Shown piece by piece: positions 5,680-13,532 of a DNA stretch of 13,532 nucleotides. Source of the stretch: Chloroflexota bacterium (lineage in GTDB: Bacteria; Chloroflexota; Dehalococcoidia; Dehalococcoidales; Fen-1064); the NCBI GenBank assembly GCA_026389745.1, contig JAPLHG010000031.1:1172-14703 (forward strand), in the 5' to 3' direction. A program made the translations under genes and the position numbers. The notes beneath the pieces were generated by a model. It saw only the letters and a list, made by a program, of their open reading frames with translations. It searched no databases and was not told where the DNA came from. How positions within the stretch are numbered: position 1 is the stretch's first letter; every line of letters begins with the position of its first letter.

Positions 5680-7455
5680 GTCCCCCAGTGAGGCATCTTT
5701 GATTGCCTTTACTGAGCCGAACTGTTTTAATAAAGCGTGTTTACACTTGGGGCCAATACCGGAAATACCATCAAGAGACGATGTGAAAGTCTTTTTCTTA
5801 TGTACCTTCGTATAATAGGCAACGGCAAAGCGATGAGCTTCATCACGCAGGCGCTGAAGTAGCTGAAGCCCGGGTGAATTTCGTGGCAGGACGATGGCAG
5901 TCTTGCGATTGGGGATAAAAATCTCCTCTTTCTTTTTTGCCAGGCTGGCGATAGGTATTATACTGGCCCCAACTTCTTTCATTACTGACCGAGCCATATT
6001 AAGCTGCCCCTTGCCGCCATCAATTATGACAAGGTCTGGCAAAATCCCCCAGTTCTCCTTTGTAGCTGCATCAGTTTTGTCAAAAGCCACACGCTTGAAG
6101 CGTCGTCGGAGCACTTCCTGCAACATTTCGTAATCATTAGCACCGAGCACTGTTTTGATACGGAAACGCCGGTAATGGGATGGTTTTGGTCTGCCATTGT
6201 CAAAGACAACCATACTCCCCACCGCCTCTTTACCCTGAATATTGGAGATATCATAACCCTCTAACCGAGCAGGTAAATGCGGCAACCCAAGTTTTTCTTG
6301 TAGTTCCCTCAGAGCGGCATCCACCACCGACGGGGCAGCGAGTTGTTTTACTTTCATCTGCTGCAAGCCTTGCTCGGCGTTTTCTGCGACAATTTGCAAT
6401 AGCTTTTTCTTGTTGCCTCTTCTTGGGACAGAAAAATTGACAGCCCCGCCTCTTTTTTGCTTAAGCCATTCCTGAATGGCAACTCTATCTTCCATCGGGT
6501 GCTGGAGCAACAGTAATGGGGGGATGTGAGTAGCAGAATCGTAGAATTGTTTTACGAAGCTGGTCATAATCTGCCTCGGTTCTTCGGCATTGGTGCCGGT
6601 CAAGACAAAACTCTCCCGCCCAATGAGTTTACCACCACGGACGAAGAAGACTTGAACATAAGCCTGATCTTTATCGGTAACGAAGGCAATAGCATCTTCT
6701 TCACCGCTGACAGTAGCGGCAATTTTTTGCCCCTCGATAACGCTCTTGATTGCTTGAACCTGGTTGCGCAATCTTGCCGCCCTTTCAAAATTCAGAGCCT
6801 CCGAGGCTAATTTCATCTGCCACTCAAGCTCACGGACGACCTTTCCCTGTTTGCCTTCCAGAAAGATGCCAACTTGCTTCACTGCTTCCTTGTATTCCCC
6901 TTTGCTGACCACACCGATGCAGGGAGCGAGACAGCGACCGAGATGATACTTGAGGCAAGGTCGTTTATCTGTGCCGGTGATGGTCCTGTTGCAAGAGCGG
7001 AAGCGGAAAATACTCTCCAGCACTTTCAGAGTCTGTTTTACCGACCACACGTTGGTAAAGGGTCCAAAGTAGCGAGCGCCATCGTCTTTCAACCGCCGTG
7101 TGAAAGAAACCGTGGGCCAATCTTCATTAAGGTTGATTCTGATATATGGGAAAGCCTTATCGTCCTTAAGACGCACATTGTAATGTGGACGATACTGTTT
7201 GATGAGATTGCATTCCAGGATGAGGGCTTCCTGCTCCGAACCGGTGATAAAGAATTCCAGCTCATTGGCCTCAGCGATCAACTGCTGGATTTTGGGGGTA
7301 AGTTTTAAGGGTGACTGGAAGTAAGAACGAACTCTGTTGTGCAGGTCAGTGGCTTTACCAACGTAAAGGATTGTCCCATCGGAGCCTTTCATCAGGTAAA
7401 CACCCGGGCTGGTGGGTAACTGTTTCAACTGCTCGTTTATCAGGTTACCTGTCAC
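5617..7455 (-). CDS. uvrC: Excinuclease ABC subunit UvrC
   Basis: UvrC is the nuclease of UvrABC nucleotide excision repair; it binds UvrB at the lesion and cuts on both sides of the damage. The 612-residue product is full length. An N-terminal GIY-YIG nuclease (GVY 18-20, YVG 31-33) makes the 3' cut. A cysteine quartet C155, C167, C175, C179 matches the reported Fe-S cluster site of UvrC. A UVR helix pair for UvrB contact lies at about 205-240. The RNase H-like nuclease for the 5' cut has D402 (YDISN), D479 (IIDGGKGQ) and H541 (DEAHRF). A C-terminal helix-hairpin-helix pair follows (about 562-612). The start codon is GTG, supported by GGGAG 6 bases upstream and by family N-termini. It lies 38 bases behind rho on the same strand, so they probably share a transcript. 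Its last 63 bases are overlapped by the convergent small frame. Confidence 0.97.
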   Translation of the reverse strand: MTGNLINEQLKQLPTSPGVYLMKGSDGTILYVGKATDLHNRVRSYFQSPLKLTPKIQQLIAEANELEFFITGSEQEALILECNLIKQYRPHYNVRLKDDKAFPYIRINLNEDWPTVSFTRRLKDDGARYFGPFTNVWSVKQTLKVLESIFRFRSCNRTITGTDKRPCLKYHLGRCLAPCIGVVSKGEYKEAVKQVGIFLEGKQGKVVRELEWQMKLASEALNFERAARLRNQVQAIKSVIEGQKIAATVSGEEDAIAFVTDKDQAYVQVFFVRGGKLIGRESFVLTGTNAEEPRQIMTSFVKQFYDSATHIPPLLLLQHPMEDRVAIQEWLKQKRGGAVNFSVPRRGNKKKLLQIVAENAEQGLQQMKVKQLAAPSVVDAALRELQEKLGLPHLPARLEGYDISNIQGKEAVGSMVVFDNGRPKPSHYRRFRIKTVLGANDYEMLQEVLRRRFKRVAFDKTDAATKENWGILPDLVIIDGGKGQLNMARSVMKEVGASIIPIASLAKKKEEIFIPNRKTAIVLPRNSPGLQLLQRLRDEAHRFAVAYYTKVHKKKTFTSSLDGISGIGPKCKHALLKQFGSVKAIKDASLGDLTTVKGMTPNLAERLKEHLG

Positions 7456-7493
7456 CTTTTTCTCCCACGGGTTTGAAATCAGGCTGGCAAGGA

Positions 7494-8759
7494 CTAATCT
7501 ACGTCCTTAGTAAGATTTGTCAGGAACTCAGTATTGGTTTTTGTTTTACGCAGGCGTTCCAGCACTCTTTCAGTGGCTTCGACAAAGTTCACGGAATCAG
7601 AGGAAATCATCGCCGCCATACGTCGTAACAGCCAGACTTGTTTCAATGTTTGTTCATCAAGCAGTAACTCTTCACGTCTGGTGCCGCTGGGTTCAATATC
7701 GATAGCAGGATAAATACGGCGTTGAGCCAGACGGCGGTCAAGATGGACTTCCATATTGCCCGTACCTTTGAACTCTTCGTAAATGAGTTCGTCCATACGA
7801 CTGCCAGTATCTACCAGACAGGTAGCGAGAATAGTGAGACTACCGCCTTCGGCAGTATTTCGGGCAGCACCGAAGAAACGCTTTGCCGGGTGAAGTGCCG
7901 CCGGGTCAATACCACCGGAAAGGGTACGACCGCTTGAGGGCATTGCCAGATTATAAGCACGAGTCAAGCGGGTAATTCCATCCAATAGGATGACCACATC
8001 TTTGCCACTTTCCACGATGCGCTTGGCTCTCTCCAGGGCTAACTCTGCCACACGGGTGTGGTTTTCCACCGGCTCATCAAAGGTGGCGGCAACAACCTCA
8101 CCTCTGACGGAGCGTCTCATATCCGTAACCTCTTCAGGTCGCTCGCCGATGAGACAGACTAGCAGATGAATATCGTCGTAATTGGTGGTGATAGCGTTGG
8201 CGATGGATTTAAGCAATATTGTCTTGCCGGCTTTTGGTGGGGAAACAATCAAGCCGCGTTGTCCTCTTCCGACGGGTGCAATCAGATTGAGAAGGCGGGT
8301 GGAAAGGCTATTTCCCGGAATTTCCAGATTAATCAGTCTATCAGGGAAAGTAGGAGTCAGGGAAGTGAAGTAAGGACGGGTTTTGGCACTCTCAGCATTA
8401 AGGTCATTGACGGCTTCTATTCTGAGCAGGCTGATATATTTTTCACCGGCGCGTGCCGGTCTTCCCTGCCCAGTAACTTTATCGCCATTACGCAATCCAA
8501 AGCGTCTAATTTGCGACTGAGAAACATAAATGTCCGATGGGCTGGGGAGTAGACTACTCTGTCTCAAAAAACCATAACCATCTGGCATTATTTCCAGAAT
8601 GCCACTACAAAAGATATTGCCCTGCTGTTCGGCATCTGCTTGCAACAAACGCCTGACCAGGTCTGGTTTTTCCAGACTCGAACAATCTGGTAATTCCATC
8701 TCCTTAGCAAGCTCAAGCAGGTCTTCTTTAGTTTTGTTTTCCAATTGACTGATATCCAT
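7494..8759 (-). CDS. rho: Transcription termination factor Rho
   Basis: Rho is the hexameric RNA translocase that loads on untranslated nascent RNA and dissociates RNA polymerase. The 421-residue product contains the N-terminal helical domain (about 1-45), a cold-shock-like primary RNA-binding domain with GYGFLR at 61-66, and the RecA-like ATPase. Its P-loop SPPKAGKT is at 173-180, Walker B VVILLD at 255-260, the RNA-contacting Q-loop region near 281-290, and the C-terminal [23 protein letters not shown] block around 333-355. It lacks the long insertions of actinobacterial Rho. The ATG is preceded by a GGGGGAGG ribosome binding site 7 bases upstream. uvrC follows 38 bases downstream; a broken transaldolase gene lies 176 bases upstream. 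Rho can autoregulate in other bacteria, but no such signal is clear here. Its presence fits with the lack of strong intrinsic terminators in this window. Confidence 0.98.
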   Translation of the reverse strand: MDISQLENKTKEDLLELAKEMELPDCSSLEKPDLVRRLLQADAEQQGNIFCSGILEIMPDGYGFLRQSSLLPSPSDIYVSQSQIRRFGLRNGDKVTGQGRPARAGEKYISLLRIEAVNDLNAESAKTRPYFTSLTPTFPDRLINLEIPGNSLSTRLLNLIAPVGRGQRGLIVSPPKAGKTILLKSIANAITTNYDDIHLLVCLIGERPEEVTDMRRSVRGEVVAATFDEPVENHTRVAELALERAKRIVESGKDVVILLDGITRLTRAYNLAMPSSGRTLSGGIDPAALHPAKRFFGAARNTAEGGSLTILATCLVDTGSRMDELIYEEFKGTGNMEVHLDRRLAQRRIYPAIDIEPSGTRREELLLDEQTLKQVWLLRRMAAMISSDSVNFVEATERVLERLRKTKTNTEFLTNLTKDVD

Positions 8760-8935
8760 TTTCTAACCTCCCCCGGGATTTCCGATGTTTGAATAATGTT
8801 ATTAAAATACCGTTTTATCGTCTCCGGCCAATTGTTTTGATGACTGCATAACCGCTTGTCTCAATGCGAATGAGCAAAACCATGAATGCTCACGAAGCGC
8901 GGCTTTAGTACCTTTTCAAGACATTCCGCTACTCA
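8760..8935 (-). other. Rho leader / intergenic region with weak promoter candidate
   Basis: This 176-base gap lies between the transaldolase remnant and rho, both on the minus strand. A weak promoter-like pair, TTGGCC (8826-8831), 16 bases, TATTTT (8804-8809), could drive rho and uvrC separately; each hexamer matches 4 of 6 positions. A short inverted repeat TGAGCA/TGCTCA (8871-8876 and 8887-8892, 10-base loop) sits nearer the transaldolase end and has no T-tract. I see no coding sequence. Confidence 0.3.
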
Positions 8936-9546
8936 TCATTGAGAAACACACTTCCAGTCGCTGAGAAAACGGCTGATGCCTATATCGGTAAGCGGATGGT
9001 TGACCATCTGCAACAATACACTATAAGGAATCGTCACGATATGTGCCCCCGCTTTAGCGGCGGCAAGACAGTGGAGGGGGTGCCGGATACTGGCGACGAT
9101 AACCTGTGTGGGTAACTTATATTGATTATATACGTCCACAACATCTTTCACAACTTGCATACCGTCATGCCCAATATCATCCAGCCGCCCGACGAATAGG
9201 CTGACATAAGTTGCCCCGGCGATGTCACGTGCACCTCGATGTTTTTTTTACTGAGGATAGAAGTAGCTTCCAATCCGGCGGCAGTGAGGGGTATTTTTAT
9301 GGTTACATTGGGCGCCCAAGATGCTTTGATACTGGCTTCCTCAACCATACCCTTAACGTCTGCCGCCAGCACCTCAGCGGAAACAGAACCTTTAACGATA
9401 CTACAAATGGTCTTGATTACCGATTCGTAATCACTGGTGCCCTCTTTAGAAACAAGACTGGGGTTGGTCGTCACACCACTGATAACGCCGAGTTTGGCGG
9501 CGGCTTTCACCTGTTCAATATTGGCAGTGTCTAAAAAGATGCGCAT
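8936..9546 (-). pseudogene. Frameshifted transaldolase / fructose-6-phosphate aldolase-like gene (fsa/talC family)
   Basis: The gene encodes a small transaldolase of the TalC/FSA type, which moves dihydroxyacetone units between sugar phosphates. It is broken. The first part (9546 to about 9223) gives 108 family-like residues, with D6, TTNPS including N28, the Schiff-base Lys84 in IKIPLT, and HVT matching the usual NVT. The frame then runs into nonsense and stops at 9148. The remainder is intact in another frame from 9220: [15 protein letters not shown], then IGHDG, and on through ASIRHP to the end at 8936. Relatives have about 13 residues between NVT and AGA; here only 2 bases remain, so about 37 bases were lost. 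Restoring them gives about 215 residues, the family norm. The missing part is a barrel strand (LIFSANQALLAA type). It starts 39 bases after pyrG and was probably co-transcribed with it. Assembly error is the main alternative. Confidence 0.88.
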
Positions 9547-9585
9547 CTTCTTACCTTAAGTCCTTTTAATTCCGCTTTCTAAAAA

Positions 9586-11223
9586 CTACGACGATAGGGG
9601 CAATGCCGGTTGGGCGCCTTCCCTCAGCACATCCTTGGCAACGCCGATAAAGTCCCGGAACAATGGGTGGGGGCGGTTAGGACGGGAACCGAATTCAGGA
9701 TGGAACTGGCAAGCAACCATCCATGGGTTGTCTGCCACCTCACATATCTCAACCAGACGACCGTCCGGCGATAGCCCACTTAAAACCAGACCCTTTTCCT
9801 GCAAAGCCTGTCGGAAATTATTATTGAATTCGTAGCGGTGGCGGTGTCGTTCCTGAACCAGGTCTTGCCCATAGGCATCGCTCGCACGCGTGCCATTCAC
9901 CAATTGACATGGGTAATTCCCCAGTCGCATGGTATGTCCTTTGCTAGCAACTGTCTTTTGGTCGAGCATCAGGTCAATGACTGGGTAGGGAGTTGTGGGG
10001 TCAAATTCAGTAGAATCAGGCCTGCTGGAATTAAAGGTATAACGGGCAAATTCGATGACCATCACCTGCATTCCTAGACACAGACCCAAATATGGAATTC
10101 TGTTAATACGGGCGTATCTCGCGGCTTTGACCATACCTTCAATGCCTCTAACGCCAAACCCCCCTGGTACAATAATACCCTGAGCAATACGCAGACAGGG
10201 ATCGATATCGCCCATCTTTTCCAATTGCTCGGCGTGAACCCAGCTAAGCCTCATTTCCCTGTTGTGATATAGAGAAGCGTGTTTCAGCGCCTCTCGAACT
10301 GAGTAGTATGAATCCTCTAACTCAACATATTTACCCACCAAGCAGATATTGACCGGTTCGTGAGGCTCTTTCAAGCGAGTCACCATACCCCGCCACTCGC
10401 TCAGGTCTTTTCCTTTAACTTCTAGGCATAGTTTATCCGCAATTAATGTCCCCAGCCCCTCCTGCTCCAAAACTAGAGGAACTTCATAAACCGTGGGGAC
10501 TGTGGGGAGTGGAATGACGGCTTCCTTCTCGACATCGCAGAAGAGCGAAATTTTATCCCTCAAATTATCCGGGATAGGATAATCACTACGGCAAATGATG
10601 ACATCAGGTTGAATACCGATTCTGCGTAACTCATTGACACTGTGCTGAGTGGGTTTGGTCTTGAGTTCCTGTGTTGAATTGAGATAGGGCAGGAGAGTTA
10701 CGTGTATGTATAAGACGTTATCACGCCCGGCGTCCTTTCTCATCTGCCGGATTGCCTCTAGGAAAGGCAAACCTTCAATATCCCCGACCGTACCGCCTAC
10801 TTCAATTAGAATAACGTCAGCCTTTGATTTTTCTGCCAGTCTCTTGAACCGGTCTTTGATTTCGTTGGTAACATGAGGAACCACCTGTATGGTGCCACCG
10901 AGAAAATCACCCCGTCTTTCTTTGGCAATTACGGAACTGTATATTTGCCCTGAGGTAATGTTTGAATCCTGAGTCAGATTGATGTCAATGAACCGTTCGT
11001 AATTCCCTAGGTCAAGGTCGGTTTCAGCGCCATCCTGAGTGACAAATACTTCCCCATGCTGGTAAGGGGACATCGTTCCAGGGTCAACATTCAAGTACGG
11101 GTCAAGCTTCTGGACAGAAACGCTCAAGCCACGACTTTTGAGGATAGTGCCGATGGAAGCGACAGTGATACCTTTCCCAACCGAACTAACAACACCACCA
11201 GTCACAAAGATATACTTTGACAT
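9586..11223 (-). CDS. pyrG: CTP synthase (glutamine-hydrolysing)
   Basis: CTP synthase aminates UTP to CTP using glutamine and ATP, the last step of pyrimidine ribonucleotide synthesis. The 545-residue product is full length. The N-terminal synthetase domain (about 1-270) begins [16 protein letters not shown] with its phosphate-binding loop; [13 protein letters not shown] and the [10 protein letters not shown] region bind nucleotide and magnesium. The C-terminal class I glutamine amidotransferase has GLCLGMQ with Cys382 as nucleophile, and FHPEFGSRP with His508 and Glu510 completing the triad. The start is fixed by the universal N-terminus, yet no Shine-Dalgarno sequence lies at normal spacing; AGAGG is 16 bases away. 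The gene is first in the minus-strand series pyrG, transaldolase, rho, uvrC, and is divergent from rpoB. Its leader is roughly 100 bases back to the shared dyad at 11324-11349. Confidence 0.98.
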   Translation of the reverse strand: MSKYIFVTGGVVSSVGKGITVASIGTILKSRGLSVSVQKLDPYLNVDPGTMSPYQHGEVFVTQDGAETDLDLGNYERFIDINLTQDSNITSGQIYSSVIAKERRGDFLGGTIQVVPHVTNEIKDRFKRLAEKSKADVILIEVGGTVGDIEGLPFLEAIRQMRKDAGRDNVLYIHVTLLPYLNSTQELKTKPTQHSVNELRRIGIQPDVIICRSDYPIPDNLRDKISLFCDVEKEAVIPLPTVPTVYEVPLVLEQEGLGTLIADKLCLEVKGKDLSEWRGMVTRLKEPHEPVNICLVGKYVELEDSYYSVREALKHASLYHNREMRLSWVHAEQLEKMGDIDPCLRIAQGIIVPGGFGVRGIEGMVKAARYARINRIPYLGLCLGMQVMVIEFARYTFNSSRPDSTEFDPTTPYPVIDLMLDQKTVASKGHTMRLGNYPCQLVNGTRASDAYGQDLVQERHRHRYEFNNNFRQALQEKGLVLSGLSPDGRLVEICEVADNPWMVACQFHPEFGSRPNRPHPLFRDFIGVAKDVLREGAQPALPLSS

Positions 11224-11323
11224 ACAGGAATATCACAAACCTCTGGCTAGAAAAACACCGCGCTTGGAATAACAAGAAAGGCAAAATTGATTACGTATTA
11301 TTCGTAACATAAAAAAGGGATGC

Positions 11324-11349
11324 TTGTCAAGTCGACTTCGACTTGACAA
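11324..11349. promoter_or_regulatory. Perfect 11-bp dyad, probable operator or paired -35 elements
   Basis: TTGTCAAGTCG (11324-11334) and its exact reverse complement CGACTTGACAA (11339-11349) flank a 4-base ACTT spacer. Each arm contains an outward-facing TTGACA: on the plus strand at 11343-11348 and on the minus strand at 11325-11330. The plus copy has a -10 at the ideal distance. The minus copy lacks a good -10 at 17 bases (TTACGA), with TATGTT at 14. The dyad sits upstream of both genes, so it is not a terminator for either. Confidence 0.65.
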
Positions 11350-11371
11350 CGCTACCCAGTAGTGGTATTGT
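11343..11371 (+). promoter_or_regulatory. Probable rpoB promoter (TTGACA-N17-TATTGT)
   Basis: A perfect -35 TTGACA (11343-11348), a 17-base spacer and TATTGT (11366-11371, 4 of 6 matches) form a good housekeeping promoter. Transcription would begin near 11378, leaving an untranslated leader of about 135 bases before the rpoB ATG. The -35 lies inside the right arm of the dyad, so a protein bound there would block or modulate it. Confidence 0.65.
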
Positions 11372-11513
11372 TAAAGCTGGTCAAATATGCCTCACAAGGT
11401 TTTTACTTTCATTTTGTATTTCCCCATAAGCGCTGTTTTTCTCGTTGGTGTTCATTCAACGTAGCACGTCGTTCTTTGCGCCAAATTTAACGTACTGATT
11501 TAGAGGTGTTTTT

Positions 11514-13532
11514 ATGTCATTAGCCCGCACTATGTCAACAAAATCTCCAGTTCAAAGGAAATCTTACACCAGACTGCCTCAGATACTAGAAGTGCCTAAC
11601 CTCATCGAAATCCAGCTAGACTCTTTCCGGTGGTTCCAAGAAGAGGGGCTGAAACAGGTACTGGAAGAAATATCCCCAATCAGCGACTTCACGGGAAATA
11701 AGCTGGAACTCACGCTCGTGGGTTATGAATTCAGGGAACCTCGCCAATCCGAACATGAATGCCGTCAGCATGACCTGACATACGCCGCCCCATTGTACAT
11801 TAGAGCTCGGCTCCTAATTAAAACCACCGGCGAAATCAAGGAGCAGGATATTTTCCTTGGCGATGTCCCGATGATGACTGCGAAAGGTACTTTTATTACC
11901 AGCGGTGCCGAGCGTGTGGTAGTCAGTCAGTTACTCCGTAGTCCCGGTGTCTATTTTACGGTTGAGGAAGACCCCGCCAGCGGGCTTAATTTGTGCCATG
12001 CTAAACTCATTTCTAATCGCGGCGCATGGTTGGAGTTTGACACTACCAGTTCGGATGTCATCTCGGTCAAAATCAATGGCAAACGAAAAATTGCTGTCAC
12101 CACTTTGCTCCGTGCCCTCGGTTATAATGAGAATGACACCCTGCTCAGCATATTTACCAAGGAAGATAATTCATCCCACCACCACTATATCAAGGCAACC
12201 CTAGAACGGGACCCTTCGATTCGCGATGAGTCTGAAGCATTGCTGGATATCTATCGCAAACTGCGTCCCGGTGACCCACCCAGCATTGACAACGCCAAGA
12301 AACTGATAGAAGCTCAACTTTTCAATGCCCATACTTATGACCTGGGAGTAGTAGGACGTTATAAGTTAAATAAGCGACTGGGGCTCAATATCCCCGAAAG
12401 CCAGCGTGCCCTGACCAAAGAAGACCTCGTGGAGATAATCCGCCACATCATTATGATTAATAATGGTATGGATTCGGGTGATGATATTGACCACCTAGGG
12501 AATCGGCGCATCCGCACGGTCGGCGAATTGATTCAAAACCAGTTTCGTATCGGACTCCTCCGTCTGGAAAGAGTCGCCAGAGAACGGATGAGCACCATAC
12601 CAGTAGAAGCCGCAGCCCCCAGTGTCCTTGTTAATACACGTCCGGTAGTCGCTTCTATACGGGAATTTTTCAGCAGTTCCCAGTTATCCCAATTTATGGA
12701 CCAACCAAACCCACTCGCCGAACTAACTCATAAGCGGCGTCTGTCCGCAATGGGTCCCGGGGGGTTATCCCGCGAGCGGGCTGGGTTTGAAGCCCGTGAC
12801 GTCCATTACTCCCACTATGGTCGTATCTGCCCCATTGAGACACCAGAAGGTCCCAATGTGGGGTTAATTGGCTCTCTGGCTATATACGGCAAAGTGAACC
12901 GATACGGCTTCATCGAGACACCTTACCGCAAGGTCACTAAAGAACTGAAGAGCAAGAGTAAACAACTTACTGGTAAGACTATTCGGGAAGCAGTGCTCGA
13001 CAGTAAGGGAAAGAAGATTATTAAAGCCGGCACAGTGGTCACCCCTGAAATTGCTGCTAAGTTGAGCAAGCTATCATGTAATATTAAGGTCGTTCCTTAC
13101 GTAACTGATGAAATTGAATATATGTCTGCAGACATGGACGAGAAATATTCTATTGCCCAAGCGAAGGCCCGTCTTGACAACAAGAATCAATTTATGGAGG
13201 AGCGGGTAGAAGCCAGAGTAGGTGGTAGCTATATCCGTGAAGCACCTGAAAAGATTGATTACATGGATGTATCACCTAAACAAATATTCAGTGTCGCCGC
13301 CGCCCTGATACCATTCCTAGAACATGACGATGCCAACCGTGCTTTGATGGGTAGTAACATGCAACGTCAGGCGGTGCCGCTACTTCGTCCCTCAGCACCT
13401 ATTGTCGCTACCGGTATGGAATTGGAAGCCGCCAGACATAGCGGACAGGTATTGGTTGCCGAAAATCCCGGTGTAGTGACTTCAGTAACCAGCACCGAAA
13501 TTATCGTTACCAAGGGTGATAAACAAGAAGAC
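11514..13532 (+). CDS. rpoB: DNA-directed RNA polymerase subunit beta (5' part, runs off the window)
   Basis: This is the N-terminal 673 residues of the RNA polymerase beta subunit; the frame is open to the last base, so the 3' part lies outside. The product opens with [20 protein letters not shown], typical of RpoB. It continues through the protrusion and lobe domains, then the rifampicin region ([24 protein letters not shown]) and the block [14 protein letters not shown]. Numbering runs 120 below E. coli in the rifampicin region, consistent with lacking the lineage-specific insertion in the E. coli beta lobe. Residues matching E. coli D516, H526 and S531 are present (D396, H406, S411). L533 is Met (M413) and N518 is Pro (P398). 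The ATG at 11514 has AGAGGTG at 11502-11508, 5 bases upstream. rpoC would be expected next, beyond the window. Confidence 0.98.
   Translation, partial: MSLARTMSTKSPVQRKSYTRLPQILEVPNLIEIQLDSFRWFQEEGLKQVLEEISPISDFTGNKLELTLVGYEFREPRQSEHECRQHDLTYAAPLYIRARLLIKTTGEIKEQDIFLGDVPMMTAKGTFITSGAERVVVSQLLRSPGVYFTVEEDPASGLNLCHAKLISNRGAWLEFDTTSSDVISVKINGKRKIAVTTLLRALGYNENDTLLSIFTKEDNSSHHHYIKATLERDPSIRDESEALLDIYRKLRPGDPPSIDNAKKLIEAQLFNAHTYDLGVVGRYKLNKRLGLNIPESQRALTKEDLVEIIRHIIMINNGMDSGDDIDHLGNRRIRTVGELIQNQFRIGLLRLERVARERMSTIPVEAAAPSVLVNTRPVVASIREFFSSSQLSQFMDQPNPLAELTHKRRLSAMGPGGLSRERAGFEARDVHYSHYGRICPIETPEGPNVGLIGSLAIYGKVNRYGFIETPYRKVTKELKSKSKQLTGKTIREAVLDSKGKKIIKAGTVVTPEIAAKLSKLSCNIKVVPYVTDEIEYMSADMDEKYSIAQAKARLDNKNQFMEERVEARVGGSYIREAPEKIDYMDVSPKQIFSVAAALIPFLEHDDANRALMGSNMQRQAVPLLRPSAPIVATGMELEAARHSGQVLVAENPGVVTSVTSTEIIVTKGDKQED

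Larger units (their letters stand above)
11224..11513. other. Divergent pyrG/rpoB control region
   Basis: This 290-base gap must carry the promoters of both pyrG and rpoB. It holds the TTGTCAAGTCG dyad (11324-11349), the rpoB promoter (11343-11371), and a smaller dyad TTACG-N7-CGTAA (11291-11307) on the pyrG side. A long rpoB leader contains a short hairpin CGTTGG/TCAACG at 11443-11461 with a 7-base loop. No coding frame of note is present, and I recognise no known riboswitch or ribosomal-protein leader. Confidence 0.55.

Noticed and set aside
6874..7308. Long plus-strand open frames opposite uvrC (and similar ones opposite cca, rho, pyrG and rsmA)
   Set aside because: They are antisense shadows of clearly conserved genes, with no ribosome binding sites or family character.
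8871..8892. TGAGCA/TGCTCA inverted repeat after the transaldolase remnant
   Set aside because: Six-bp stem with a 10-base loop and no T-tract; too weak to call a terminator.

Overview
The window looks like ordinary chromosomal housekeeping DNA from an anaerobic bacterium with roughly half G+C. The gene content (MEP-pathway IspE, Rho, UvrC, bacterial RpoB) is bacterial. The rubrerythrin points to an anaerobe. Two proteins look archaeal in flavour: a UPF0200-type P-loop kinase and an archaeal-style dUTPase. Together with the protein sequences, this recalls Dehalococcoidia or related Chloroflexota. That placement is from memory of family resemblance, not from a search.

Layout. (1) 32-2310, plus strand: rsmA and ispE overlap and are co-transcribed; rubrerythrin follows behind its own promoter-like TATAAT. 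(2) A perfect 14-bp hairpin at 2321-2351 separates rubrerythrin from a convergent CCA-adding/poly(A) polymerase-family gene (2357-3280, minus). (3) 3551-4575, plus: a small nucleotide-kinase-like P-loop protein, coupled by an ATGA overlap to a dCMP deaminase. (4) 4587-4741: a degenerate repeat element with terminal inverted repeats fills the gap to a convergent dUTPase/dCTP deaminase-family gene (4748-5263, minus), preceded by a CAT-anticodon tRNA with a good promoter. (5) 5497-5679: a possible small protein with a strong ribosome binding site. (6) 5617-11223, minus: the line pyrG, broken transaldolase (fsa/talC type), rho, uvrC. (7) 11224-11513: a divergent control region containing a perfect dyad built from two back-to-back TTGACA motifs. 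(8) rpoB starts at 11514 and runs off the right edge.

How the genes fit together. Several act on pyrimidine nucleotides: pyrG makes CTP, while the dCMP deaminase and the dUTPase-like protein both yield dUMP for thymidylate synthesis. The CCA-family enzyme may serve the tRNA, which has no encoded CCA. RsmA and the tRNA serve translation; Rho and RpoB serve transcription; UvrC serves repair.

I found no defence system, prophage, CRISPR array or clear novel system. The points most worth a second look are four. The transaldolase has an inferred 37-nt deletion and a classic A-AAA-AAC slippery site 15 nt before the break. The pyrG/rpoB intergenic dyad is symmetric. The dUTPase-like protein lacks the dCTP deaminase catalytic Glu. 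The archaeal-like kinase is coupled to dCMP deaminase.
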